Shown one piece after another: positions 33,780-45,612 of a stretch of DNA of 64,000 nucleotides. The notes below the pieces were generated by a model. That model made no database searches and had not been told where the DNA came from. It saw nothing but the letters and a program-made list of their open reading frames with translations. Both the position numbers and the translations under genes were made by a program. This DNA comes from Steromphala cineraria (taxonomy: Eukaryota; Mollusca; Gastropoda; Trochida; Trochidae): the NCBI GenBank assembly GCA_916613615.1, contig OU744734.1:35160801-35224800 (forward strand), read 5' to 3'. Position 1 is the first letter of the stretch, and every line of letters starts with the position of its first letter.

Positions 33780-34690
33780 AACGTAATGAAAACAATAACT
33801 CTCTAACCACAAGTAATCAAATGGTACAAAGTATTTATACTTACAAGCCAAGACGAATAATTTCAGCTGTCACATCCAATAAACAGCTGAAATTCATTTA
33901 AAAAAACCAATACCCGCCGCAGGTATCCGTGCGCGTGTGAATACGTAACTAAATACTATAGCTTTGAGGAAGGGAACTCATTTAGAGTTGCTTTCCTTTG
34001 AGAAATCGAGCTTGCCACTGATAATACAGTATCGCCTCTCAAGCTCATGATGCCACAAACTGAACAGGCGGAGGAGAATATTAGTGGATGGAGTTTGTAA
34101 GCACTACAAAGGAAGAATTCGACGTGCGCAGACCCCCATAAAGTAGTGCATCGTGACACACGTGAAGTCTATAATTGTTTTATTATATGAACAAAATTTT
34201 CTTGAATGTACATTACTTCTGTGAAAGTAAGGGACATCACACTAATGCTTGATTATATAAGGGACATAACTCTAATTCAGCACAGTCACAAAGCGATGCC
34301 TATTGCTTGATGAACAGCATAAAATGTGATGTGCGGAGTTGGAGACGTAATTCTCAAATCTATTTTTAGCCACCAGAGGTGCTTGGATTGTTATATCAAC
34401 CTCTTGTGACTCACACGGGTTGACATTGCTTGACGTCAATGCTGTCATGTGACCAAGTCGGCCAATCAGAAAGACGGATATGACAGAAGCTTAAAATCGC
34501 CATTTTTTATAATTTTATTTTTTTGAAAAATTAATAATCTTTTGTAAATAACATGATACAATGTCAAATTTTACAATCATTGCGCAGATGTAATCTCTGA
34601 ATATATAGTTCCAAAAGTATTGATTGTAAAGTATTCTGGTAAGAATAAGGAATAAATGAAAAGTGTAATAAAACTTTTGTTCAGAAGTTG
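33780..34690. other. Unannotated spacer
   Basis: AT-rich sequence with one CRE-like tgacgtcaatg near 34431 and no convincing ORF, terminal repeat or RNA structure. Confidence 0.5.
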
Positions 34691-35130
34691 TCATTACCTG
34701 TTTTGAGTTACAATGATTGCTTTCTGGTACTCTTTCACATGTTCAATCTGTCGATTTTAAAAGCCTTTTGTCAGTCTGAATAGAGAAAAAAGGTTGTTGT
34801 CATGAAAGTGTTTCAACCATTGTATAATATTTTTTTAAATCTATAAAAGAAAATATCAATTGTTAAACAAAAAAATAAATACCAAAATATTGTTGATTTG
34901 ATAAGAGGCAGACGTTGTGATAATTTGTGCAGATCATTAAAATCATACCCTTCTGTTGAATTGAATTAAAAACTCATACTTAAAATAATTGAATAATTCT
35001 ATTTATTCAAAAGATATAACAAGAAAAGACTTCAAACAAACATATGAATTATTCAACTACATCATCGCAAATTAGATATGAAATACTCGATGATATGAAG
35101 CCTATTTGTGAGTATATTTTTAATTCCTTA

Positions 35131-35400
35131 CTGATGCGTTGATTGATCTTTGATATCATCCAAAACACAATTAATTACTGATCGTTTAAGTATACTCGTG
35201 ATATATCATAGTTCAATTATAATTTGTTGACGTATCGATAAGCAGAAATAATATTTTTAAATAATTATACTCTTTATGGTATCTGAACATAGCAACAATA
35301 TTGAACATCATCATTCCAATAATTTGATGAGTTGATTGATCTTTGATATCATCCAAAACACAATTAATTACTGATCGTTTAAGTATACTCGTGATATAGG
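35131..35400. repeat. 75-bp direct repeat pair, 195 bp apart
   Basis: ttgattgatctttgatatca through gtatactcgtgatata occurs at 35137 and 35332, almost unchanged. A partial third copy opens the repeat at 43722. Confidence 0.85.
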
Positions 35401-35975
35401 AATGACACAATAAGAGGTCCATGTCAACAAAGAAAATGCCATCTTTCTAATCAAACAATCATGTTTTGATTGATATAAACAATTTCCTTTTCATTACGAA
35501 CCTACCACCATCATCGCGGATTCACTTTTTAAGGTTTGCTTGGACAAGATCCAGTTAGTAGGTCTAATCAATTTTTTTTGGAGTGGTATAATTAATACCA
35601 AAAAAAATTCTGTTACATTTAGTTTATAATAATAATATAATAATGATATCACTTTATTGTCCTAAGTACAAGTACATGGGGAATTCTTTTTGTGCCTGTG
35701 GCACCCGGCACCCGGCAGCCACAGTGCAGCGCCAGTTAATGCGTTGTTCTGCCTTTACAATGCTGAGCAACAACTCCCACCTTTTATCGTCTTTTGGTAT
35801 GACGCCACCGGGAATCGAACCCCGATCTCGCGGGTGACTAGCGGACACTCTACCACTGAGTTACGTTCCCGTTCCCGTTCAGGCAAATTAACTTACTTGA
35901 GCAAAGTCATTTTACACTATATTTCAACCTTATCTATTGTTTCTGTAGCGTAGCAAAATTCTAAAAAAAATGTCA
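35356..35975. repeat. ~620-bp direct repeat A, upstream of the DIRS element
   Basis: Matches 43722-44340 nearly base for base, from cacaattaattactgatcg to aaaaaaaatgtcagtgttca. Differences include a 5-nt deletion in the downstream copy. The intervening 7.7 kb is mostly the DIRS element. Confidence 0.92.
35804..35870 (-). repeat. tRNA-Asp-like SINE head
   Basis: The - strand reads an A-box (ctcagtggtagagtgtccgc), a loop with tagtcac (GTC anticodon) and a perfect B-box (ggggttcgattcccgg). It resembles animal tRNA-Asp in the anticodon and T arms, but the acceptor ends do not pair. This is a tRNA-derived SINE promoter or pseudogene, not a working tRNA. Confidence 0.65.
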
Positions 35976-36077
35976 GTGTTCAAACCTTGTAACGCCCGAA
36001 TTTGGGAAATCTTTTCCAAAGTGTATTGCAGTTTTGCTGAGCAGAATGTTTATTATTTAACGTACTATACCGTCTCC

Positions 36078-36202
36078 GACTCACCGTAGCCCATTGATTG
36101 CCTATCAATTATCTCTCGACCCATAACACAGAAAAAACAACACGGGAGTTACCTGCATATCCCCGCCGCGCCACCTATGGTCACGTGACCAAAACCTCAT
36201 TC
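36078..36202 (+). repeat. DIRS left inverted terminal repeat
   Basis: From gactcaccgtagcccattg to gaccaaaacctcattc. It is the exact inverse of 43268-43392 over 125 bp. The 27 bp outside it (tattatttaacgtac...) is unique to the left end and is mirrored in the internal complementary region. Confidence 0.95.
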
Positions 36203-36428
36203 AAACTTCCTGTCGCTCAGTGATCGGTTGTGTCTCTGAGCTCTCTCGAAGTTATCTTGCCTTGTCTAAGTATTTAAGTTTGTAGACCTTTTTTCTCGAT
36301 CCTTGGGAGTAAGAGTATCTTCTCTTACCTCCTGATCTCCTTCCAATTTGCCACATTTGGAGGTTGTTGTTGTTGGGTTTTCTGCCTGTGGTACAGGCAG
36401 GCTACTCAGTATCGCGCGACCCTGCTCG

Positions 36429-38968
36429 GGTTGTGCCGCTTGGGTTGCACGTGCTGCTCAAGCTTCTCGGTTAAGTAGGTCACGCCTCCGGGTGTCTGAC
36501 CTTTGACCTCCGGCTTCGTGTGTGGGACGTGTGCAAGCAGTGTCAGCTTGGCCGTTCGCTCCGCTGGGGTGAGTGGATCGTCACGTGCTCCGTCTTGGTA
36601 CGCGTTTGCCTCGCTTCACTCCGCCTTCGTTTGTCTAGCGAGGGGCGGACGGGAGTGACTGCTCCGTCCTCCGTCTTGGTACGCGTTTGCCTCGCTTCAC
36701 TCCGCCTTCGTTCGTCTGGCGAGTGGCGGACGGGAGTGACTGATCAGTCATCTGTCTTGACACGCGTTGGCTTCGCTTCACTTCGCCTTAGTCCGTCTGG
36801 TGAGTGACGGACGGGAGTGACTGGTCCGTCCTCCGTCTTGGTACGCATTTGCCTCGCTTCACTCCGCCTTCGTTCGTCTAGCGAGTGGCGGATGGGAGTG
36901 ACTGCTCCGTCCTCCGTCTTGGTACGCGTTTGCCTCGCTTCACTCCGCCTTCGTTCGTCTGGCGAGTGGCGGACGGGAGTGACTGGTCCGTCCTCCGTCT
37001 TGGTACGTGTTTGCTTCGCTTCACTCAGCCTTGGTACGTCTGGTGAGTGACGGACGGGAGTGTCTGGTCCGTCCTCCGCCTTGGTACGCGTTTGCTTCGC
37101 CTTGGTCCGTCTGGCGAGTGACGGACGGGAGTGACTGGTCCGTTCCCCGTCTTGGTACGCGTTTGCTTCGCTCCGCCTTGGTCCGTCTAGCGAACGACGG
37201 ACGGGAGTGACTGGTCCGTCCTCCGTCTTGGTACGCAGTTGGCTTCGCCTCGCTCCAATTGCACCGTCTGGGGAGCGACGGACGTGAGTGACTGGTCCGT
37301 CCTCCGTCTTGGTACGCATCTGCTTCGCTTCACTCCGCCAGTCCGTTTCGCGAGTGACGGACGTGGGTGACTGGTCCGTCCTCCGTCTGGGTACGCGGTT
37401 GCTCCGCTTCGCTCCGTCTTGGTCCGTCTGGTGAATGACGGGTCAACCTTGTTGGTTCATTGGTGAGTGAGCCCCCCGTTCTCCTCGCGGACGGACCAGG
37501 GCATCGTCAGCGATATGCCCTGGGTTCTGTGGGCGATGTGGACTTAGGAAGTAGGGAACACTTGACCCCCGTTCCCTCTGTTGATCATGCACTTCCGCTT
37601 ACTCCCTGCAAGACAGGTGTGAAGAGTGTGAGTCCCTCACGTCGGAAGCTTTGAAGCTCTATCTACAGGTTCTAAGGAAGAGCGAGAGGGACGCGGTAGG
37701 TTGTGCCGCTTGGGTTGCACGTGCTGCTCAAGCTTCTCGGTTAAGTAGGTCACGCCTCCGGGTGTCTGACCTTTGACCTCCGGCTTCGTGTGTGGGACGT
37801 GTGCAAGCAGTGTCAGCTTGGCCGTTCGCTCCGCTGGGGTGAGTGGATCGTCACGTGCTCCGTCTTGGTACGCGTTTGCCTCGCTTCACTCCGCCTTCGT
37901 TTGTCTAGCGAGGGGCGGACGGGAGTGACTGCTCCGTCCTCCGTCTTGGTACGCGTTTGCCTCGCTTCACTCCGCCTTCGTTCGTCTGGCGAGTGGCGGA
38001 CGGGAGTGACTGATCAGTCATCTGTCTTGACACGCGTTGGCTTCGCTTCACTTCGCCTTGGTCCGTCTGGTGAGTGACGGACGGGAGTGACTGGTCCGTC
38101 CTCCGTCTTGGTACGCATTTGCCTCGCTTCACTCCGCCTTCGTTCGTCTAGCGAGTGGCGGATGGGAGTGACTGCTCCGTCCTCCGTCTTGGTACGCGTT
38201 TGCCTCGCTTCACTCCGCCTTCGTTCGTCTGGCGAGTGGCGGACGGGAGTGACTGGTCCGTCCTCCGTCTTGGTACGTGTTTGCTTCGCTTCACTCAGCC
38301 TTGGTACGTCTGGTGAGTGACGGACGGGAGTGTCTGGTCCGTCCTCCGCCTTGGTACGCGTTTGCTTCGCCTTGGTCCGTCTGGCGAGTGACGGACGGGA
38401 GTGACTGGTCCGTTCCCCGTCTTGGTACGCGTTTGCTTCGCTCCGCCTTGGTCCGTCTAGCGAACGACGGACGGGAGTGACTGGTCTGTCCTCCGTCTTG
38501 GTACGCAGTTGGCTTCGCCTCGCTCCAATTGCACCGTCTGGGGAGCGACGGACGTGAGTGACTGGTCCGTCCTCCGTCTTGGTACGCATCTGCTTCGCTT
38601 CACTCCGCCAGTCCGTTTCGCGAGTGACGGACGTGGGTGACTGGTCCGTCCTCCGTCTGGGTACGCGGTTGCTCCGCTTCGCTCCGTCTTGGTCCGTCTG
38701 GTGAATGACGGGTCAACCTTGTTGGTTCATTGGTGAGTGAGCCCCCCGTTCTCCTCGCGGACGGACCAGGGCATCGTCAGCGATATGCCCTGGGTTCTGT
38801 GGGCGATGTGGACTTAGGAAGTAGGGAACACTTGACCCCCGTTCCCTCTGTTGATCATGCACTTCCGCTTACTCCCTGCAAGACAGGTGTGAAGAGTGTG
38901 AGTCCCTCACGTCGGAAGCTTTGAAGCTCTATCTACAGGTTCTAAGGAAGAGCGAGAGGGACGCGGTA
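36429..38968 (+). repeat. 1270-bp tandem duplication inside the DIRS element
   Basis: 36429-37698 and 37699-38968 are head to tail and differ at only a few bases (for example ccttagtccg/ccttggtccg at 36788/38058, and one C/T near 38487). Each unit contains ~11 imperfect ~80-bp subrepeats (gtcctccgtcttggtacg through gcgagtg-cggacgggagtg). Open frames on both strands arise from the subrepeats and show no gag-like motif. Confidence 0.93.
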
Positions 38969-39559
38969 GGTGCGAAGCGTAGGGCTCGCAACTCCGGGAA
39001 CCCGTCGGCCTCGTCCACCTTCACCTCACCAACACCCCCCTCCCCACCGGAGGGGTTCGTCACCTCGGAAGATACGAGGGAGTGCGAGGCAGATGAACGG
39101 GGCTACGTTTCATTCACTTTACAGAGTCAGTGGTGTTCAGACGTGTCTTGTCTCGCTCCCCGTGTGTTTGAGCCTTTAACTTGTTCAGGACTTCTCGACT
39201 CAATTCTTTCTCAATTTCCCCTTATTTTTTGTCTGTCTGCCTTCCCTACGGGTCTTTAATCCTTCTGGGTTAAATACTGTGCTTGGAAGGTGTTCTGTTG
39301 ACACAGCGGCTGTGTGCATTGTTTTTACAGGAAGATTCTTATGCATTACCATTGTACATTTACCTGTATGATTAGTCTCTCTTAACCCTAGTTGAGGGTG
39401 GCTCATGTGTGTGTATGTTTTATTTGTTTCATATGTATATGTATTTATGAGGTGAGACTGAATAATAACCTGTATGTCTGTTTGCAGTGGCAGGGACGGA
39501 CCGTCGCCCGGGTCCGTCGTTGGATGGGGCAAGCGCCACACGCTTCGCGCGTGGCGGTG

Positions 39560-40600
39560 CGCTTCCCTGGCATCTGCTAGCGAGTAGGTGCTTACTTGGA
39601 CGTGTGCTTGTGCGCTTGGGCGCCCCCTCGCGCTCGTGTCTCTCGCTCTCAACTCAGGGGAGCTTCCCTCCATGGGAAGCGCCTGAGGGAGGAGGGGACT
39701 GATGCGTGTCGCTTGGTAGTGCGCTTGACGCTCAGGTTCACGGATTAGGCAGGCGTTTTCCTAGCGTCTCCTATCGAGTAGGCGCTTACTTGGACGTGTG
39801 CTTGTGCGCTTGGGCGCCCCCTCGCGCTCATGTCTCTCGCTCTCAACTCAGGGGAGCTTGCCTCCATGGGAAGCGCCTGAGGGAGAAGGGGACTGATGCG
39901 TGTCACTTGGTAGTGCGCTTGACGCTCAGGTTCACGGATTAGGCAGGCGTTTTCCTAGAGTCTCCTATCGAGTAGGCGCTTACTTGGACGTGTGCTTGTG
40001 CGCTTGGGCGCCCCCTCGCGCTCGTGTCTCTCGCTCTCAACTCAGGGGAGCTTCCCTCCATGGGAAGCGCCTGAGGGAGGAGGGGACTGATGCGTGTCGC
40101 TTGGTTGTGCGCTTGACGGTCAAGTTCACGGATTGGGCAAGCGTCATACGCTTTGCGCGTGGCTGTGCGCTTCCCTACCGTCTACTATCGAGTAGGCGCT
40201 TGATTGGACGTGCGCTTGGGCGCCCCCTGGCGCTCGTGTCTCTCACTCTGAACTCAGGGGAGCTTCCCTCTAGGGGTAGCGCCTGAGCGGGGAGGGGACT
40301 GACGCGCGTCGCTTGGGAGTGCGCTTGACGCTCGGATTCACGGATTAGGGTAGCACCACACGCTTCGAGCGTGGCTGGCGCTTCCTAGAGTCTACTATCG
40401 AGTAGGCGCTTCCTTGGACGTGCACTTGGTGTTCTGGCGGCCCCTCGAGCTCGTGTCTCTCCTTCTTAACTCAGGGGAGCTTCCCTCTAGGGGGAGCGGC
40501 TGAGTGGAGAGGAGATTGACGCGTGTCGCTTGGTGGTGCCCTTGACGCCCAGGGTCACGGGATAGGAGTTGAGGCGCGCCAGGCGCTCTCACTCGCCGTG
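39560..40600 (+). repeat. ~195-bp GC-rich tandem repeat in the DIRS element
   Basis: tatcgagtaggcgctt recurs near 39770, 39966, 40186 and 40397 (a divergent first copy near 39578). Each is followed by cttggacgtg, aactcaggggagcttccctc and agcgcctgag-ggag. Units are near identical in the middle and decay toward 40900. It occupies the place where reverse-transcriptase coding sequence would be expected. Confidence 0.88.
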
Positions 40601-41218
40601 TCCACCTTGGAATTGAGGTACGTATTTAAATATCTAAAATATTTAGATTTTAATAAGCCTTGTCGCTGATTGGTTGGCGTGTCTCTCACTCTCTACTCAG
40701 GGGAGCGTCCCCCTAGGGGGAGCGCCTGAGTAGAGAGGTGATTGACGCTGATTGGTTGGTGAGCTCTGACCGCTCCGCTGGTCTGGGATGATTGTGCGCT
40801 TGTGTGCTTGGCTCCCCTCGCGCTTGTGTCTCTCACTCCTTTTACTCAGGGGAGCGCCTGAGTGGAGAGGTGATTGACGCGTGTCGCTTGGTAGTTTGTT
40901 TTTTTGTGTGCAGGGTGTGCGGGTAGGACAAGTTTGTCTCCAGGTTGGTTCACTGGTTCTAGACTATCTCGAAGTAACATTAGCTTCACATTCATGGGAT
41001 GGGTTACAACTTTAACCCAATGTCTTTCGGTGACACAACAAGACTAATTAAGTATTTGGTTATCGGAGAAAATCTATTGAGGATGTTGATTATCATCTAT
41101 TTCTTAGGATAACTCTACAAGAGTTGTATACAATTTACCCAAACTTAGGGCTCACTTCAGCTCAGGTCCGCTCCGAGACCTCTTCAGGGGTTTCTAACCC
41201 TCACGTCAGGCATGAAGT

Positions 41219-42900
41219 GTGCAGACATGCTTTCCCGCTCCCCCAGCGGCTCGTCCCTCACCTAGCCTGGTGGAGGGTGGAAGCAACGTTTCTCAGGTGT
41301 TCCACTCAGACCTCCCGCGGCGACCGCACATCTCTTCGTGGACGCTTCCACGCACGGTTTGGGGGGCCCACCTGGGAACGGAACAGACGGCGGTGCTCTG
41401 GTCGTTGTCCCAGCACACGCGGGTCATCAACGAGCTGGAGATGGGGATCCATCACTGGTCCGCTCTGCTGTGGGGACAAGTGCTACTTGTGCACACAGAC
41501 AGCTCGACAGCGGCTTGGGGGATAAACAAGCAAGGATCGACCGTGGCTACTACCATCCCCCAATTAGCACTGGATCTCTTCCGCCTGACAGACAGGCTGC
41601 ACATGTCATTTCGCGCGGTGCACATCCCGGGGGCTCCCTCCAGGCAGGACAAACCGCCGTCCACGGAATGGAAACTCCTCCCCCAGGCGTTCCAACAAGT
41701 GTGTCAGCACTTCGGGAGACCACACATAGACCTCTTTGCGACCCGGCTGAACCACCTACTGCCGGTCTATGTGTCTCCGGTCCCCGGGGCGTGGGGCTCA
41801 GACGCTCTGTCGTGTGAATGGGAGGAGATGGACGGTTACGTTCCCCTCCCCCCACCCCAAGCTTCTCACTCTAGTGGTGACGAAGATCGAGGTGTCAAGG
41901 TCGATCTTGCTAATCCTATTAGCTCCCTTCTGGCCGCGGGTTCCTCTGCCCAGCGTGTCTCCACCCGCAAGCTGTATGACGTACAGTGGGGGTCATTTGT
42001 CACATTCTGTGTGGTTAAGGGCTCGGACGTCAAGATAGCGATGGTTCCCCAGGTGGCGGAGTACTTAATGTACCTCCGGGAGGAGAGGCGACTTAGACTC
42101 CCTCTATTAACACTCACCTAGCGGCAATCATGTCAGTCTTTTACGTAAGCGGGCCTGCGGTGGACATCTCCGTCCTTAAGGAGGTGATCAGAACCGTCCG
42201 TCAGGAGGACGGGCGGCTCAAACCTAGGCCTTCCGAGCGGGCCCTAGCAATTGTCCTCGAGCATTTGTGCTCGGACATCTATGAGTCCCTGACAGAGTCC
42301 TTCATTCTCCGATTGACGGTCAAGACCGTTTCCTGGTGGCGAAGGCTTCGGCCGCCAGGGTCTCAGAGCTGCACGCTCTTCAGGCCGATTTGCTCCGGGT
42401 TGAGCGAGGGATAGGGGTATGGACACGCTGGGACTCGCACCGGTTTTCGTATGCAAGAACCAGGGGTCGGTCAAACGGGGCAGGGTGTTCCACATCCCCG
42501 CCCTCTCAGGTGCAGTCTCCCCCTCGGACGAGGGAAGTAGGTTCCTCTGTCTGGTCCGAGCTCTTCGAATTTACGCAGAGTGTACGCGTTCTCTCCGCCA
42601 GGGGAAGAGGAGACTGGTTCTATCTCACTCACAGCAGAGCACGAAGGAGATGGACAAACGCCTCCTGGGGGTCTACCTGCGGCTTTTTAAGCCAAGGAGC
42701 TAGCCCCGCCGGCTCCTGCTAACCCTCTTGAGATCAGGGCGATCTCGGCCACTATGGCTTTTCCAGCAACATCGCCGTAGCAGACATCATGTCGGGCTGG
42801 TTCTGGAAGTCCGGCATTGTGTTCGCTACCACTACCTACGAGAATTGTCCACGGGAGACCATGGGGCCATGGGTGTTCGCTCAGCACCGCACTGCATAGG
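41219..42900 (+). pseudogene. DIRS RNase H and tyrosine-recombinase remnants
   Basis: The segment before the RNase H (LVPHLAWWRVE) is followed by FVDASTHG in one frame and WGAHLGTEQT in another, a frameshift at ~41360. The RNase H then reads INELEM, LVHTDSSTAAWGINKQGS and FRAVHIPGAPS, then FGRPHIDLFATRLNHLLPVY, the usual DIRS order. From ~41940 the recombinase begins (STRKLYDVQWGSFVTFCVVK). It is broken by a stop near 42119 and several frameshifts, and continues with FVCKNQGSVKRGRVFHIPAL and LEIRAISATMAF. In the last motif Leu stands where DIRS recombinases usually have the catalytic His of HxxR. No reverse-transcriptase motif was found upstream. Non-functional. Confidence 0.85.
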
Positions 42901-43100
42901 TCCTTTTTGCGTTCTGTTGTTCTAATTAAATGAACTTCGCATCGCACCTCCGTGTCTCATTTGTTCTTTCTTCCGGTTTGGGGCGGGCTTCCCTCCTTAG
43001 CAGGGCACCTGGGCACCCGCCATTAGTTAGACGTAGTGGGGGGAGTAACTGCTCTCCTGCCGCCTCGCTCTCGCAGCCCTCCACCCTCTGTGGTAGTCGG

Positions 43101-43192
43101 GGCTACGGTGAGTCGGAGACGGTATAGTACGTTAAATAATAGTACGTTTTTGAGTAAACGTCATTATTTGTACTTACCGTCGACGACTCACC
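43101..43192 (+). repeat. DIRS internal complementary region
   Basis: ggctacggtgagtcggagac and on to gttaaataata is the complement of 36051-36094. It is followed by agtacgtttttgagtaaacg and on to cgacgactcacc, the complement of the right end to 43438. The junction TAT is shared. It serves as the template that restores full ends in the circular intermediate of DIRS elements. Confidence 0.93.
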
Positions 43193-43267
43193 AATTTTTA
43201 TTTCCCACCCATGCCTCCCCTCCTACGAGTAGGTTCGCTCTAGCGTTCACTGGCTCCAGGTAGGTTG

Positions 43268-43392
43268 GAATGAGGTTTTGGTCACGTGACCATAGGTGGC
43301 GCGGCGGGGATATGCAGGTAACTCCCGTGTTGTTTTTTCTGTGTTATGGGTCGAGAGATAATTGATAGGCAATCAATGGGCTACGGTGAGTC
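43268..43392 (-). repeat. DIRS right inverted terminal repeat
   Basis: Exact 125-bp inverse of 36078-36202. Outside it, tcgacggtaagtacaaataa and on to cgtactat is unique to the right end. 43439-43720, just outside the element, holds nothing I recognise. Confidence 0.95.
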
Positions 43393-43721
43393 GTCGACGG
43401 TAAGTACAAATAATGACGTTTACTCAAAAACGTACTATCTATTGCTTTTGGCAAACTTAATTGCCCAACTTTGACTTTTTATTGCAGATTTTGTGTTTTA
43501 TATACATTATCATTGTTTGAAAAGGTTCTTTTTCATTTTTCATTGGAATTTTTATTTCAGAAAGAAAATATTTTAAAAGGTTGAAACGCTCATATAAATA
43601 TATGTAAAGTCATTTATCAGTCATTTGGAAGCAGTAAGAAATAACAAACATTTGGAAGCAGATAGAAATAACAAAATTCTACAAGAATCTCAAATTATTT
43701 TTTTTAGTTTGCCTTCAAAAC

Positions 43722-44340
43722 ACAATTAATTACTGATCGTTTTAGTATACTCGTGATATAGGAATGACACAATAAGAGGTCCATGTCAACAAAGAAAATG
43801 CAATCTTTCTAATCAAACAATCATGTTTTGATTGATATAAACAATTTCCTTTTCATTACGAACCTACCACCATCATCGCGGATTCACTTTTTAAGGTTTG
43901 CTTGGACAAGATCCAGTTAGTAGGTCTAATCAATTTTTTTTGGAGTGGTATAATTAATACCAAAAAAAATTCTGTTACATTTAGTTTATAATAATAATAT
44001 AATAATGATATCACTTTATTGTCCTAAGTACAAGTACATGGGGAATTCTTTTTGTGCCTGTGGCACCCGGCACCCGGCAGCCACAGTGCAGCGCCAGTTA
44101 ATGCGTTGTTCTGCCTTTACAATGCTGAGCAACAACTCCCACCTTTTATCGTCTTTTGGTATGACGCCACCGGGAATCGAACCCCGATCTCGCGGGTGAC
44201 TAGCGGACACTCTACCACTACGTTCCCGTTCCCGTTCAGGCAAATTAACTTACTTGAGCAAAGTCATTTTACACTATATTTCAACCTTATCTATTGTTTC
44301 CGTAGCGTAGCAAAATTCTAAAAAAAATGTCAGTGTTCAA
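43722..44340. repeat. ~620-bp direct repeat B, downstream of the DIRS element
   Basis: Near-identical partner of 35356-35975. Homology breaks at 44341, just after gtcagtgttcaaa, where a segment inverted relative to 62150-62340 begins. Confidence 0.92.
44166..44227 (-). repeat. tRNA-Asp-like SINE head, 5-nt deletion
   Basis: Same tRNA-Asp-like sequence as 35804-35870, but gagtt is missing from the D-arm/A-box side (ccactacgttccc). The internal promoter is therefore damaged here. Confidence 0.65.
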
Positions 44341-44530
44341 ACACAAAAAAAGGAAAGAAAATACAAAGTCCTAGTGGTAGACAGTATGTATACAACAGGA
44401 AAATCATTGACATGCATGTGTTTATATAACATTTCAAAGAAAAGTTTTCTTTTCTTTTAAGATTTAATCTTAGTAAAAAGGGGGTATTTATAGAGTCCGA
44501 ATACAGCAACATATTTTAGATAAACATTTA
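44341..44530 (-). repeat. Inverted copy of the 62.15-62.34 kb segment
   Basis: The - strand reads attcggactctataaatac through cctgttgtatacatactgtc and accactaggac. It matches 62200-62310 in order at ~75% by eye. It joins directly to direct repeat B. 44531-45016 holds nothing I recognise. Confidence 0.65.
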
Positions 44531-45579
44531 TTTAGCACAATGTTTTATCAGATAAAAACAACGCACACACGACAAGATATTATACTCTTTCTCGATTGTG
44601 AAAAAACATTTATTGTTTTCTGTTTTGTTTTATAACTAATTCATATCTTTAATGATACTAGACAAAACTTCATATTAGTCGTAGTTGCTTGTTGAATAAT
44701 CTGTCCTACGACTGGGTCTCTGTAGGTACAACGATGATTTACGTTTTATAGCAATTCTAGTCAAACCATGGCTGCTCCACCACACAAAGATGTACGGAGT
44801 TTATAATCTAAGCTCAAAGTTTTGTTAGAATTCTCTTAAATCTTACTGGAATTTCCCTTTAAACATTTCGGTGGTGATATTGATATTCACGCCGTCACAA
44901 AAGACACGTTGTTTGAATATTTTAATCTTATCATCGGGACCTCACAATAATGCAAAATATAACAAGTCAATACTGTATGTCACATTTTAAAGTTTTGGAT
45001 GGCAAATAGTAAATCTGTTATCAGTTTTCAAACTATGTATAGTTAGTTTAGCCTACAGAATAGAAACACAAAATTGAATCTACAGTAAATAGAAAAATGA
45101 AAACCAACAACTAAATAACGTATACAAAAACCATGTTAACAAAAGAACCTGCAGTATCAATTTGATATCCTCCATCGTGAATATTGGTGCAGGTACGCCC
45201 TCTTTAAAGGCTTACAGCGAATTGTTTTCATTTTAAAGGGACGGTCCTATCGAGGTATTTTTTGTAAAACGAAATTCGTACTGTCCTGGATCAATTTTTA
45301 AAATGTCAATGAAAAAAGTCCTTAGTAACAACTTGGTTTTGTTAAAATCATGTACTAACATAATTATATATGTTTAGTTTCCACAATAAATACCCCGATA
45401 AGACTGTACCTTTTAAGGGCTTAGATATGGGTACGGGTGACATAACTGTAGGGCTACAGCTGTTCATGAGTACTTTAAGTTTGTTCACTCACCTGCATAT
45501 TCTAGTGAACATACCATATAAGTTTATATGTATTTGAGGTATCCTTGCATTTTGAAACGGAACGGAAAATGCTGAGTGT

Positions 45580-45612
45580 ACATTCATTTACATTTACATT
45601 TACATTTATCAT
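45580..45612. repeat. (CATTTA)n microsatellite
   Basis: ttcatttacatttacattta, about five units; not present at the matching place in the left duplicon. Confidence 0.8.

Larger units (their letters stand above)
34690..36050. repeat. Dispersed block X, interrupted by the DIRS element
   Basis: Aligns in order with 62400-63470 (tttgtgcagatcattaa, gaattattcaactacatcatcgc, gtgagtatatttttaat, aatgtcagtgttc, gatcttttcca). Similarity ~75-80% by eye. This copy additionally contains the 620-bp unit with a tRNA-Asp-like head. No coding potential. Confidence 0.75.
36051..43438 (+). mobile_element. DIRS-like tyrosine-recombinase retrotransposon, defective (7388 bp)
   Basis: Inverted terminal repeats: 36078-36202 is the perfect 125-bp inverse of 43268-43392, with different outermost sequence at each end. 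At ~43101-43192 an internal complementary region carries the complement of the extreme left end (ctccgactcaccgtag side) joined to that of the extreme right end (cgtttttgagtaaacgtc side). The two share the trinucleotide TAT. This architecture is diagnostic of DIRS elements, which replicate through a circle and integrate by tyrosine recombinase without a target duplication; none is seen here. RNase H and recombinase remnants lie at 41.3-42.9 kb. No gag or reverse transcriptase was recognised. The first 5 kb is GC-rich tandem repeats. The copy cannot be autonomous. Confidence 0.92.

Noticed and set aside
35804..35870. Functional tRNA-Asp gene
   Set aside because: A and B boxes and a GTC anticodon loop are present, but the acceptor stem does not pair and the second copy has a D-arm deletion; better as a SINE head.
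36744..37319. 191-codon - strand frame in the DIRS repeats (also at 38014-38589)
   Set aside because: Arises from ~80-bp subrepeats; basic, repetitive, no gag-like or other motif, and duplicated only because the 1270-bp unit is.
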